DNA of 64,000 nucleotides. Origin: Micropterix aruncella. Taxonomy: Eukaryota > Arthropoda > Insecta > Lepidoptera > Micropterigidae. The translations under genes and the position numbers were made by a program. Shown here piece after piece: positions 10,876 to 20,174 of the stretch. Positions within the stretch are counted from its first letter, which is position 1; every line of letters begins with the position of its first letter. The stretch lies in NCBI GenBank assembly GCA_944548615.1, contig OX155972.1, positions 4,854,475 through 4,918,474 on the forward strand, read 5' to 3'. Below the pieces are notes generated by a model. It ran no database searches and was not told the DNA's origin. It was given only the letters and a program-made list of their open reading frames with translations.

Positions 10876-12608
10876 ATGTGCGTGAAGCAACACACCATGC
10901 GTCTCGACGTGTCCGAGACGTTCAGCTCCATGGCTTCGAAATGGTGAGTTGTTTATTTGTGTTCAATTCATTGATCAATTCGCCCAAGTGGAAATAGGAC
11001 GCGTCGGAATTGTATAATGTTTCGCAATATTGCGCCTATGAATGAAAGGTTCATTGGCTCTTTGAAAATGCAGTTATCTGTTGGCGTCGTAAATGTAAAC
11101 AAAGATTCGTCATTTTGAAACGGGTTTAGCGTCTTTCTTTCTTGGGGAAATTCTTGTTTTAATGAATCGTTTACGCCTCTAAGCATCATTGGCAGTCGAA
11201 GCATCGTGTTTTCCTTCCTCATTGCGGTCTATGATAGTCGCAAAAAGGATGTCATTTTCCGTCTTTTTTTCACAAACCCTTATAAAATTATTATTTTATT
11301 TTTAGATTCATTCGATACCAATTTTGATTTAAATTTTTTACATAACTTAGTATCAAAAACTTTTTTTTAATAACTGCAAAAATCTCAAATGATTTTTGAC
11401 AGATAGGGATGTCATACACATCCGCCATTTTTAAACTTTCGTTATACAATTAGTTTTGCTCTTGCATATTGTTTTTTTATTTATTAGAAAAATAATATTT
11501 TTTTTTATTTTGTCAACAGCCCAATTGGAGGAACAGTGCGGTCAGTACTGAGAAGAGCTATGCTCGAAAATAGACTAACAATAGGATTATATCCGGCGAT
11601 TCAACAGTTGTCACAAAATGGAGACGCTCTGTTTTGCATCACAGCGCAAGCAAAACCCGGAGACTCGCTAAACCACATGCAGGAGGTTCTTCTCGAAGCT
11701 TTCTGCGCAGAAAATGGCATCTTCGTCCTTAAGGTAAGCGTTGTTTAGCATGATTGTTGCTTCAAACCACAATTTCTTAAGCGTCTCCTCATTGTAACCA
11801 TTGATTATATAGAGTATTGGATTGCTCAATGCCGTAGAACGATATGGCAACCATTTTCTCTGCTGACATGCAGATAGCGCTGATATCATTGTCTGGCCAA
11901 ACAAGTTGCAAATTTATTTAGCCCTCTATAATAACATTGATAATGAATGGTTTTTCATTAAGAACAGATTATAATTTCAAGATGGCATACCGTATAGTGC
12001 GCCGCCTACTATAGAACGAATTCTGCCATATCCAAAATAAAGTTTATTGTTTGGAGTTCCAAACGATAATTAGGCAAGGCAATAATTATGCTAAACAACA
12101 GCATTACTTACATAGCATATTAGATTGCTCAATGTCGCACTACGCTCTGGCGACGGTTTTTTTTGTTGCAAAAAGTAATGTGTAGAATGCATCAATGCAT
12201 GGTTATGCATTCTACACATTGCGTTTTGCAAAAAAATTCGTCGCCAGTGCGTAGTGCGACATTGAGCAATCTAATATGCTATGTAAGTAATGCTGTTGTT
12301 TAGCATAATTATTGCCTCGAACCATCATTTCTGTTGCATTTTCTCACCGTTGCTTATGATCAGTTTCTAACGTCAAATGTCTTTGTTCACAGGTCGATTC
12401 CGAAGACAAACTGCGTGAACTCATCGGCTGCTACCACCACAAGATCTCAGACTTCAGCTGTGTACTCGTCCACCTGCCTTTCGAAGACGACAGCTCGGAC
12501 GAAGTAATAGAAAAGTCGCTAAGCCAGTCGGAGAAATCACTCATCGAACACTGTAATTCAACGTGGGGTCTTTTCCCGCAACCAGTCATCAAGCTGCCAG
12601 AAAAGTAA
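10876..12608 (+). CDS. Gadd45: GADD45 family protein (three exons)
   Basis: Coding exons are 10876-10943, 11520-11733 and 12393-12608; junctions are GT..AG (GTGAGT, GTAAGC donors; CAACAG, TTCACAG acceptors), with phases 2 and 0. They join to a 165-residue protein, the usual GADD45 length. Family hallmarks: GGTVRSVLRRAMLENRLTIG early in exon 2, the central VLLEAFCAENGIFVLKV (compare IQAFCCEND.NI.RV in vertebrate GADD45), an acidic segment (FEDDSSDE), and a C-terminal WGLFPQPVIKLPEK like W.PVI.LPER. GADD45 proteins are small L7Ae-fold stress proteins that bind and activate the MAP3K MEKK4/MTK1 and affect cell-cycle arrest. The start at 10876 has a strong context (CCAAAATG). An in-frame ATG at 10765 would add 37 residues but has a weak context. 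Both introns are short, and intron 2 carries two repeats. Confidence 0.9.
11799..11972 (+). repeat. Dispersed repeat in Gadd45 intron 2
   Basis: About 170 bp beginning TTGATTATATAGAGTATTGG, homologous to 54940-55120 (same order: TTGATTATATAG, TCAATGCC, GACGCTGATA/TAGCGCTGATA, CTATAATAACA, TGATAATGAATGG). Related at its start to the foldback element at 12079-12316. Non-coding, probably a non-autonomous DNA transposon. Confidence 0.65.
12079..12316. mobile_element. Foldback MITE in Gadd45 intron 2
   Basis: A near-perfect palindrome of about 238 bp: the left arm starts GGCAATAATTATGCTAAACA and the right arm ends with its reverse complement at 12316. Arms are about 115 bp with a short centre near 12195-12205. 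It lies about 75 bp upstream of the exon 3 acceptor. Transcribed as part of the pre-mRNA, it would form a long hairpin. Confidence 0.75.
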
Positions 12609-12882
12609 TACTCGAACAATCTTTGAAAGGCCAAAAAAAATGAATTTTGCAAAAATAAGGATTTTGCAAAGAATAATAAGGTTTTATGCAAGAATTGCAA
12701 GGATTTTTGCATGGGAAATCCTACCTAATATCGTCACAATTGTTCACAATTTGTGTGTTACGGTTCGGAGGGGTTCTGTCCTGTCCACAAGAGGTCGTTT
12801 TCCAGTCGTATATTAGAAGTCGGAAAAGTTATTTTAATTGTCTTATAATTAATGTCTAATTATTATGAGTTACGTAATTACA

Positions 12883-12888
12883 AATAAA
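12883..12888 (+). terminator. PolyA signal of Gadd45
   Basis: AATAAA 275 bases after the stop codon. It is the first canonical signal after a 3' UTR that contains several TTTTGCAA-like A/T-rich repeats. Confidence 0.6.
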
Positions 12889-13126
12889 GTTCCATTATCA
12901 GAAGCAATGTGTTTGATTGAATATTCTGCGGTGAACGGATAAAAAGAGTCGACATGGAAACGCGATACGAAGTCATCGCAAATCGAAGCTTGAAAATTAA
13001 TTTACTAGGTATAACCACAAATAATTCATTAGTCTAAGTTCTGTATTCATCAGGTCATTTAATTTTTGAAACTGATGCGAACATCAACATTGAATAATTC
13101 AATTGTTTCTTCAAATCGAAGAGAAA

Positions 13127-13300
13127 TACCTAATATGGTGTAAAAGTAGACAAGTATTAAACCATAAATTTTATCGTAGCCAGCATTTTTAAAAATTAAA
13201 ATCTTTTTCACATAATATTTATTAGTAACTAAGCTATCTTTACCCATCCGGTTGTGTTGCAGTTTGGGCGTTGCTCGCTAGATGTCGCCCGCATAGTTTT
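13127..13300 (+). repeat. Local repeat, copy 1 of 3
   Basis: Shares two blocks with 13541-13735 and 14632-14880: one around GGTGTAAAAGTAGACA and one around CCGGTTGTGTTGCAGTTTGG..TTGCTCGCTAGATG. Same orientation and order in all three. Confidence 0.65.
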
Positions 13301-13540
13301 TTTCTTTAAATCGAAAATAATAGATCTCGAAACTTAATTCTTTGTATTTCTCATGTCCTATCAATCTTTCTTAAATCTTGAAAAAATTGAATTTCAGTTT
13401 TCATTTAATTTTTACTACGATTATGATGTAAATATAAGATGGTATTGAATAATTGTTGTAGTATTTAATAATTGATATTATTGAATAACTGTAAAATGGG
13501 ATAGTTATTGTTAATTGAAAATGTTTTGAAGAAAAAATAA

Positions 13541-13735
13541 ATACCTAATCTGATGTAAAAGTAGACAGGTTTGGCTATTACACAATAAAATCCGATATTT
13601 CGCTACTTTTTACAATTAATTAAAACCTTGACCTGCTTAAAGAATATTTATAGTAACTTAGCTCCCTTTACCTATCCGGTTGCGTTGCAGTTTGCACATC
13701 GCTCACTAGATAGCGCAAGCATTTTATTTCCGCAA
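13541..13735 (+). repeat. Local repeat, copy 2 of 3
   Basis: Second copy (CTGATGTAAAAGTAGACAGG ... AACTTAGCTCCCTTTACC ... CGGTTGCGTTGCAGTTTGCA). It is followed by a sequence resembling the 3' flank of the U6 gene. Confidence 0.65.
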
Positions 13736-14097
13736 AAAAAAAAAAACAAATCTCGAAACTGGTATTGTTCTTTATCAGGTATTTATTAGGTATTGCTACC
13801 AGTTCTATTCTATTCTACATTGTTGATTTTTTAACGTCAACCGACTATATCCCTCAAAAAGCTAAGCATGGGAATGAAACTCACGACATGTTTTCAAACC
13901 TTAAAAAGGTTCTTTGTTGGGGGTGTTAGTTCACGCATACTAATTTATAACGGTGCTTACGATTTTTTTCGCATATAAGATCGGCCGCCCGCGAGTTGTC
14001 GCAACGGAAAAACCATCGATTGGTGGTATTAGCATTCCAGCGGATATTCACCACGCTGATTCCGAAACTGCAATAATCTTTCTCTTTCGTCAGATCA

Positions 14098-14295
14098 GAC
14101 GGGTGTTACACGTTCAAGCTGGCACCAGTTCAGTCCGTGACGTTTGTCAGACTGATGGGAAAGTGATCGTTTATTGCGTTGACTGATGGACTGAACTGAT
14201 GGATTTTCACACATTTTGATAATTTCTATCAGTCCACCAGTCATGATTAAGGTCACGGACTGAACTGATGCCAGAGTGAACGTGTAACACCCGTC
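14098..14295. mobile_element. MITE with long TIRs, copy 1
   Basis: A 198-bp element with terminal inverted repeats of about 45 bp starting GACGGGTGTTACACGTTC, with the inverse ending at 14295. The interior contains CAGTTCAGTCC and GACTGATGG repeats. A second copy at 36511-36701 lies inside another repeat and has TTA on both sides, suggesting the Harbinger superfamily. No convincing target duplication is seen at this copy. Confidence 0.65.
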
Positions 14296-14631
14296 ATAGA
14301 CATTTAAAGAAGTGTCAAACACCTACATTTCGGTAGGTAGGTTCATTTATATATTTTAAACAATTCATAAACACCTTAATGTAACTAGGTAAGGTTAGTT
14401 TTTTTTTAAATATAAAAACTATTTTTGTTGAAATCTAAAATTAAAAAAACCGACGCGATTTTCGATTAGATTTAGCAATGATCGAATTTAGTAGTGTGCG
14501 AGTTAGCAATTATATTCTTTCTCATATCACCAACAAATCTGGCTTTCAGTTTTCTTCGACTTAAAAAAACGATTATGATGCAAACATGGGATAAGATTGA
14601 AAATTTTAATGTGTCAAAGAAAATCAATCTT

Positions 14632-14880
14632 CCTGATCTGATGTAAAAGTAGACTAGTTTGGGTATTAAGCAATAAAATTCAATATTTCGCCTAAATGTG
14701 AAAAAAACATTTTTTTAAATATTTAGGTAGGTACTCCAAAAAAAGATTACTCAAAACCTAGTCCCTAATAAGTCTGTGCTAAAAACCGAATATTTATAAT
14801 AACTTAGCTCCCTTTAGCCAACCGGTCGTGTTGCAGTTTGCATATTGCTCGCTAGATGGCGTCAGCATATTATTTTTCCA
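14632..14880 (+). repeat. Local repeat, copy 3 of 3, next to U6
   Basis: Third copy (CTGATGTAAAAGTAGACTAG ... AACTTAGCTCCCTTTAGCC ... CGTGTTGCAGTTTGCATATT), enlarged by about 50 bp of A-rich sequence in the middle. It ends about 80 bp from the 3' end of the U6 gene. Confidence 0.65.
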
Positions 14881-14961
14881 AAAAATCGTAAAGATAATGG
14901 ATTTTCACGAATCTAGTACCATTCTTTATCAATTAATCTTCCCAATCTTCCTCAAACCTCA

Positions 14962-15011
14962 AAAAATGTGGAACGCTTCACGATTTTGCGTGTCATCCTT
15001 GCGCAGGGGCC

Positions 15012-15051
<40 letters not shown>

Positions 15052-15068
15052 ACTGCCGAAGCAAGTAC
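14962..15068 (-). ncRNA. U6: U6 spliceosomal snRNA
   Basis: On the minus strand the 107-nt sequence runs from GTACTTGCTTCGGCAGTACA through the invariant ATACAGAGAAGATTAGCATG and GATGACACGCAAAATCG to GCGTTCCACATTTTTT. The ACAGAGA box that pairs with the 5' splice site, the U4/U2-pairing AGC region and the 3' oligo-U tail are all intact. The T run at 14961-14966 is the Pol III terminator. The product is the catalytic-core RNA of the spliceosome. A TATA box at the expected distance upstream argues for an active gene rather than a retro-pseudogene. Three related repeats lie downstream of its 3' end. Confidence 0.95.
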
Positions 15069-15090
15069 GACAGCCGACTGGCAAATGAGT

Positions 15091-15098
15091 TTTATATA
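15091..15098 (-). promoter_or_regulatory. U6 TATA box
   Basis: On the minus strand, TATATAAA lies about 24-31 bases upstream of the first U6 base, the position used by type 3 Pol III promoters. A proximal sequence element would be expected at about 15110-15140 but was not identified by motif. Confidence 0.65.
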
Positions 15099-15527
15099 CT
15101 TCCTAACAATCCAATATAAACATGTAAATTAACCGATACATGAAAAAAAATATTATTAGAACTTTAAAAGGCGTGTTAAATAATATTTTTGATATAAAAA
15201 TACGGTGTTTTTATGATTATTAAAAATGGTTACTCATGCACTCTAGCGGATCCGGCCGAATGCATTGAGATTTATATTACAACGTTCGACGTCGTTTAGA
15301 AATGGACCGACAGATGGGAATATAATATCTTCAAATTAATTTCTAAAAGGATTTCTAATGATTTTTTTTATTCCGTTGACTATTCAATGATTTTTCACTC
15401 GATTAGTAGTACATTTTCACAATGACTTTCACAATGTTTAGTGGGACATTATTAGTATGTTGCTTTATCTTTGAGTATTTTAAACGTAACTCGATTTATC
15501 AATCAAATTTTACTCAACGACAGCAAG

Positions 15528-15599
15528 AGCAGAGTGGCGCAGTGGAAGCGTGCTGGGCCCATAACCCAGAGGTCCGTGGATCGAAACCACGCTCTGCTA
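15528..15599 (+). tRNA. Initiator tRNA-Met (CAT)
   Basis: A 72-nt cloverleaf starting AGCAGAGTGGCGCAGTGGAA with anticodon CAT at 15560-15562 in the GGGCCCATAACCC stem-loop. It has the initiator-type features A1, an A60-containing T loop (GGATCGAAACC) and three G:C pairs in the anticodon stem. The acceptor stem AGCAGAG/CTCTGCT is fully paired with discriminator A. No intron. Overlapping reading frames in this region are shadows. Confidence 0.95.
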
Positions 15600-15617
15600 T
15601 GTACTTTTGTTGTTTTA

Positions 15618-15668
15618 CTTTACCGGCCCACAAACCGACCAGAAGGGAAAGTATTGTGAATAGGTAGG
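15618..15668 (+). repeat. Short dispersed motif downstream of tRNA-iMet
   Basis: About 45 bp (ACCGGCCCACAAACCGACCA .. AAAGTATTGTGAATAGG) that recurs at 58266-58316 (+) and inverted at 50468-50515. Function unknown; could be the end of a transposon family. Confidence 0.45.
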
Positions 15669-16090
15669 CTTCCTAAATTTTATTTAATTTAATAAATGTT
15701 TTTAAGCTATTGCATAGCTTTTATCGCGGGCCTAGGCCAGCGCGGCGACCGAATGAAGAAATTTCTTAACGAAAATGAATGATTTTAAACTGATAATTAC
15801 GTCTTAACGAGTACTGCTTACGATTTGAAAAAAATATATGTTAAACAAGAACATTTTCCTAATATTCTTAGATTTGAATAATTTAGATTTTGTTTATATT
15901 ACATAGTGTAATTAATTTGTGAAATTAAGCCTAACCGAACACAAAAACGACTACTACGCAAATACTACCTGGCGTATTATTATGAAACCTGCACCATTTT
16001 TAAAGATAATTTAATTATCTATCTTTTTATCTACGATTTTTTTTTAATATTCCGTTTTTTTTGCTTTATCGAATAAAAAAATCGTGCGCG

Positions 16091-16178
16091 GCGCTCTATC
16101 GGAAGACGTTTAAATTATTCCGAATCATTTGCTTCCGCAGATGATTCGGAATAATTTCAACGTTTTCCGATAGAGCGC
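16091..16178. repeat. 88-bp near-perfect hairpin
   Basis: Arms 16091-16128 and 16141-16178 are reverse complements with 36 of 38 matches, separated by a 12-base loop (TTGCTTCCGCAG). The left arm begins GCGCTCTATCGGAAGACG. Either a miniature inverted-repeat element or the template of a structured RNA; no partner copy was noticed in the window. Confidence 0.8.
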
Positions 16179-16179
16179 A

Positions 16180-17220
16180 GTTATCTGATATCAGAAAAAG
16201 TAAAATAAATAAATAATTGTAATTGCATAAGTTGTTAAAAATGATATGCAATAGCTTTACCGCGGCAGTCCCCGAGTGCCACACGTATTTTTTTTTATTT
16301 TTTTTATTGCAACCCAAACCATTTTGACTTAAAATTAACCCTAGATAGGTAGCTAAAGTTCCTCAACTTCTGGGATAAGCTCGACATTTTGACGATCATT
16401 TTTGTGTTTTATTAAAATTTTATTATAGTTTAATCAAGATTTTTAACATCGAATATTATCAAAATAATATTAGGAATCGAGTATTAATGGGAAATATGGG
16501 ATAATAATAATATATAATTATTAGGTACGAAAATTAGCATTTTATGTTATTTACCTATTATTTATTTACCATCACAATTAATCTTAAATGGCATATCGAA
16601 CTCATTTTTGGTGAATTTTCAGGAGAGAGTATATTCACGCATAAGCTAACCATTTGACAAACTGACGAGTATACAGTAGGTATCAAATACTAAATTACTT
16701 ATCGGATAACTGCGACCACCACACGACGCAGTCTAGCGTTCACTAAGATTTGCGGAAACTCCTGATCGCGAGTGTGAACCTATCTGATCTGGTGTAGGTG
16801 AAACAATTATAAAGCGAGGGAGATATATTTATTAGATGGTTGTCGTTTGACGAATGTTAGCTAAAATGCCACCAATGATAGTTTTTTGTAACATCAGTTT
16901 AGTTTTTAGGGCGCTTTGAAGATGACTAGAGTCTTTTGGTGGTCTTTTGGAGTCTTTGAAGTTGACTAAAGTCTTTTGGTGGTCTTTTAGAGTCAATAGA
17001 CTGGAGTCTTTTGGATATGGATTTTGGAGTTTTTTAATATCTCAAGTTGACGGTTTAAAAAAATGGGCCATGCAACTCTAATATGAAATTTACTAACAAT
17101 GACTATCTACATGTTTTTCACGTTGCCATTTTACTGAAACCGACATAGTTATGATACGTGCGTTCTAATTTACATAATATCAATTTCACACTAAAAATTT
17201 CACAAAAAAAAGCAACCGCA
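16180..17220. other. Intergenic, nothing recognised
   Basis: AT-rich. A short tandem phrase AGTCTTTTGGTGGTCTTTT occurs about twice at 16925-16990. No gene is supported. Confidence 0.45.
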
Positions 17221-17227
17221 AAAAATT

Positions 17228-17309
17228 CGCAGCCGGTAGGATTCGAACCTACGCTCCCAGAGGGAATCTGATTTCGAGTCAGACGCCTTAACCACTCGGC
17301 CACGACTGC
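17228..17309 (-). tRNA. tRNA-Ser (CGA)
   Basis: An 82-nt class II tRNA on the minus strand: acceptor GCAGTCG/CGGCTGC with one G:T pair and discriminator G, box A TGGCCGAGTGG, anticodon CGA in CTGACTCGAAATCAG, a long variable arm (TTCCCTCTGGGAGC) and T arm GTAGGTTCGAATCCTAC. It is followed on its own strand by a T run (17222-17226), the Pol III stop. No intron. Divergent from the tRNA-Ile gene 167 bp away. Confidence 0.95.
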
Positions 17310-17476
17310 CATATCTTCCCTCTTCAATTATCCCTTTTTATAATGGAAGTAATGTGCCCTCTACCGGCTGTTTTCTAAACTATCTGAAATTCGAAACCAA
17401 AACTTATAAAATTGGCTAGTAGATGGCGATATTTGATACGTATTCAAATGGATTATTCTCATCACCTGAATCATCT

Positions 17477-17550
17477 GGCCCATTAGCTCAGTTGGTTAGA
17501 GCGTCGTGCTAATAACGCGAAGGTCGCGGGTTCGATCCCCTCATGGGCCA
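17477..17550 (+). tRNA. tRNA-Ile (AAT)
   Basis: A 74-nt cloverleaf: acceptor GGCCCAT/ATGGGCC with discriminator A, box A TTAGCTCAGTTGG, anticodon AAT in the loop CTAATAA, T arm GCGGGTTCGATCCCCTC with slight mispairing at its base. Followed at once by a T run (17553-17559), the Pol III terminator. Confidence 0.95.
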
Positions 17551-17698
17551 ACTTTTTTTCGTTTTTTTTATAAGCGTATTTTTGACAATTATTATTTAAG
17601 CGTATTTTTGAGGTTTTTGCGTTTAGACCTTCTAGTTTTTTTATTATAGTAAAATTAGCCTGCACTGAAATACTGTTATTTTGAGCTAGCCGTCAGGA

Positions 17699-17718
17699 GC
17701 CTCCGTGGCGCAATTGGC

Positions 17719-17755
<37 letters not shown>

Positions 17756-17772
17756 GAGCCCACCCGGGGGCG
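17699..17772 (+). tRNA. tRNA-Asn (GTT)
   Basis: A 74-nt cloverleaf: acceptor GCCTCCG/CGGGGGC, box A TGGCGCAATTGG, anticodon GTT in CGGCTGTTAACCG, T arm GGTGGTTCGAGCCCACC, discriminator G. Followed by TCTTTTTT as terminator. Third of three tRNA genes within 550 bp. Confidence 0.95.
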
Positions 17773-18189
17773 TCTTTTTTCTTTGACCTCAATTTTTTAC
17801 CATGTCATGATAATGCCATTTAGAAAAAAATAGGTGATTCTTGAAAAATTTTGCCAAATTTGTCTATGGATATGCAAAAATTGGTACATTTATAATAAGA
17901 GTATAAGGGTATTTTCAAGTATTAACGGTTTCGCACTAGGTAGTTCTACTCAAAATAAAATAAAAACTGACATATTTTTTTAATATCTCACCAACATTCA
18001 AACGTGTGGAAATATAATTCAGCAATTGAATTAACAATGAAGAAACGTATAAATATAGGAACAAATGATTCTGTGTGATCTCGCGTGTACCGCTGATTTT
18101 TTGGGAACTTGTTCCGCAGCATGTTCGAGGCAATGCCCCCAAATAAATACGCCGATGTAGCTACAATATGTAATGTAGCTAAGTATACA

Positions 18190-19533
18190 ACTTGGGTTGT
18201 CGACTACAACGGGCGAGCCCGTCACCACAGGAAGTTTTAACGATTAGTCGTTCTATCTCCCTGCAGTGAGCGTAGAAGACTTGGGACAAAACAGTCCACC
18301 ATCTAGCTACGCCACAACCCCTAAGAGACCAACGCCTTAACCGCGAGATAGCCAGTAATGTTACCTGGCGGGCCGGCACTCGCGCCCTTACTTCCAATTG
18401 TGAACAGATTTCTCCGGTCTCTCGATTGGTTCCGAGTTTGAGGTCGCTTGCGGGGTCCTCTCCCTTACGAAGCGGTGAAACGGTGTATACCGAATCTATC
18501 GCGGACCACGGCGTCCTTTGCCCGGCTCTTCACCCAGGATCGGATGGCCGATGGTCATTTCAAGAGCAGTTGCCGTAAGGTCCGCAACCACCCCCGCTCT
18601 ATAGGAAACAGTACAGCTTCCAGACTCCCCCGACTGTTAGTCAGAGTTAGGGAGCTAATGGGCCCATGATGAGGTGGCCACGATGACCCATGTGTTCAGG
18701 GTCGGTCACACTCACGGGTGAACACCCATCCGATGGCCTCCACGCATGGGGTGCGAACCTGGGTAGGACACTGGGTCAACCAGTCTCCCCTGGAAATCAA
18801 ACCTCTGGCGCTCCTGGACGGTCTGCGCACCGAGCGGCGCAAGCCAATCGACTGTGCTCTCCGACTAGGTAACAATCGGGGGAGTCTGGGAACTGTATTG
18901 TTTCCTATAGAGCGGGGGTGGTTGTCTATCTTACGGCGACTGCTCTTGAAATGACCATTGGCCATCCGATCCCGGTTCAGAGTCGGGCAAAGGACGCCTT
19001 GGTCCGCGATAGATTCGGCGTACACCGTTTCACCCCTTCGTAAGGGAGAGGACCGCGCAAGCGACCTCGAACTCGGAACCAATCGAGAGACCGGAGAAAT
19101 CTGGTCACAATTGGAAGCAAGGGCGCGAGTGTCGGCCCGCCAGGTACATTACTGGCTATCTCGCGGTAAAGGCGTTGGCTTCTTGCGGGTTGTGACGTAG
19201 CTGGACGTTGGATTGTTCTGTCCAAAGTCTTCTACGTTCACTGCAGGGCGACAGAACGAAAAAATCGTTAAAACGTCCTGTGGTGACGGGCTCGCCCGTT
19301 GTAGTTGACACCGCAAGTTGTTAGTCAGAGTGCACAATCGATTGGCTTACGCCGCACGGTGCGCAGACCGTCCAGGAGCGCCAGAGGTTTGATTCCCAGC
19401 TGAAACTGACCAAGGCCAGAGTCCTACCCAGGTTCGCACCTCATGCGTGGAGGCCGTCGGATGGGTGTTGACCCGTGAGTGTGACCGACCCTGAACAGAA
19501 TAGGTCTTCGTGGCCAATCCAGCATGGGCCCAT
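18190..19533 (+). mobile_element. GC-rich repeat family, outer copy, with 14-bp TSD
   Basis: Bounded by TAGCTAAGTATACA at 18176-18189 and 19534-19547. The outer copy comprises 18190-18647 plus 19319-19533. Between them lies a second, inverted copy of the same family. Relatives are at 36355-37140, 46931-48080, 50883-51553 and 59672-59990. One end is marked by ACTTGGGTTGTCGACTACAA and a palindrome CGGGCGAGCCCG; the other by CATGGGCCCATTAGCT. Both strands show 60-128-codon reading frames because of the GC content, but they shift between copies and look like no protein family. The element class is unknown. Confidence 0.75.
18648..19318 (-). mobile_element. GC-rich repeat family, inner inverted copy, with 13-bp TSD
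   Basis: A complete 671-bp copy in reverse orientation inside the outer copy. The outer copy's TGTTAGTCAGAGT is present on both sides (18635-18647 and 19319-19331), a clear 13-bp target duplication. It therefore defines both ends of the element: from TAGGGAGCTAATGGGCCCAT to GTTGACACCGCAAGT on the plus strand. Confidence 0.75.
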
Positions 19534-20174
19534 TAGCTAAGTATACAGTAATTACATCCCATGTGCCATAATTGTCAGGGTAATTTTGTTCAATTTTGCA
19601 CGGGCACAGTAGACAGAGCTAACCAGTATGGAAGTTACGTACAAACGATCGAAACGAACGCACTCACACAGACGCACACTTCAACAATAAGCTAAGCACT
19701 TGTCGGTGGGAAGTCAGTCGTGGGTGCCAAAATTTATTTTATAGTGTTCAATTCAATGGTGCCACCAAGAATGATTGATTGGTTGCTTATCTATACTACT
19801 AATTCTTGAGGGCAGTACCTATATGTATGTATGTCTTTCTGTATGTTTTGATTTGGCTCAAAAACAGCTGAACCGATTTAGGTAAAACTTCATCAAAACG
19901 TTCCTTAAAATCTCAGTATTAAAAAAGGCATTATTGGGTTCGTTTGATTTGTCCTGACAAAGCTACACGATAAACCTGTCATGTTTGGGCTCGTTTGATT
20001 TGTCTTGACAAAAACTATAACCTTGTGTGATGCCCAGCATCTGATGATGGACTAACTACCTATCCGCACGTAGTGTTGGGCATTTTTCTTTTGTGGACGC
20101 ACTTCTGTGAGCGCCGAAACGCTTCATCCGATTGAGCTGAAATTTGGCATGCAGGTTGTGGTTGAAATCCGTCC

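Noticed and set aside
14828..15088. An 86-codon plus-strand frame over the U6 gene
   Set aside because: Antisense shadow of U6 snRNA.
15422..15667. Plus-strand frames across the initiator tRNA
   Set aside because: Shadows of the tRNA gene and its flanks.
17118..17665. Minus-strand frames of 60-69 codons at the tRNA-Ser and tRNA-Ile genes
   Set aside because: They translate tRNA sequence (for example VAEWLRRLTRNQ, HEGIEPATFALLARRSNQ), a known artefact.
18696..19082. A 128-codon frame and many others within the GC-rich repeat
   Set aside because: GC-rich non-coding repeats give open frames on both strands. Frames are not kept between the five loci, and the proteins resemble nothing.
18190..19533. 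Helitron identity for the GC-rich repeat (CTAG-like end, GGGCGAGCCC hairpin near the end)
   Set aside because: Helitrons do not make target duplications, whereas this family shows 13- and 14-bp duplications at two nested insertions.
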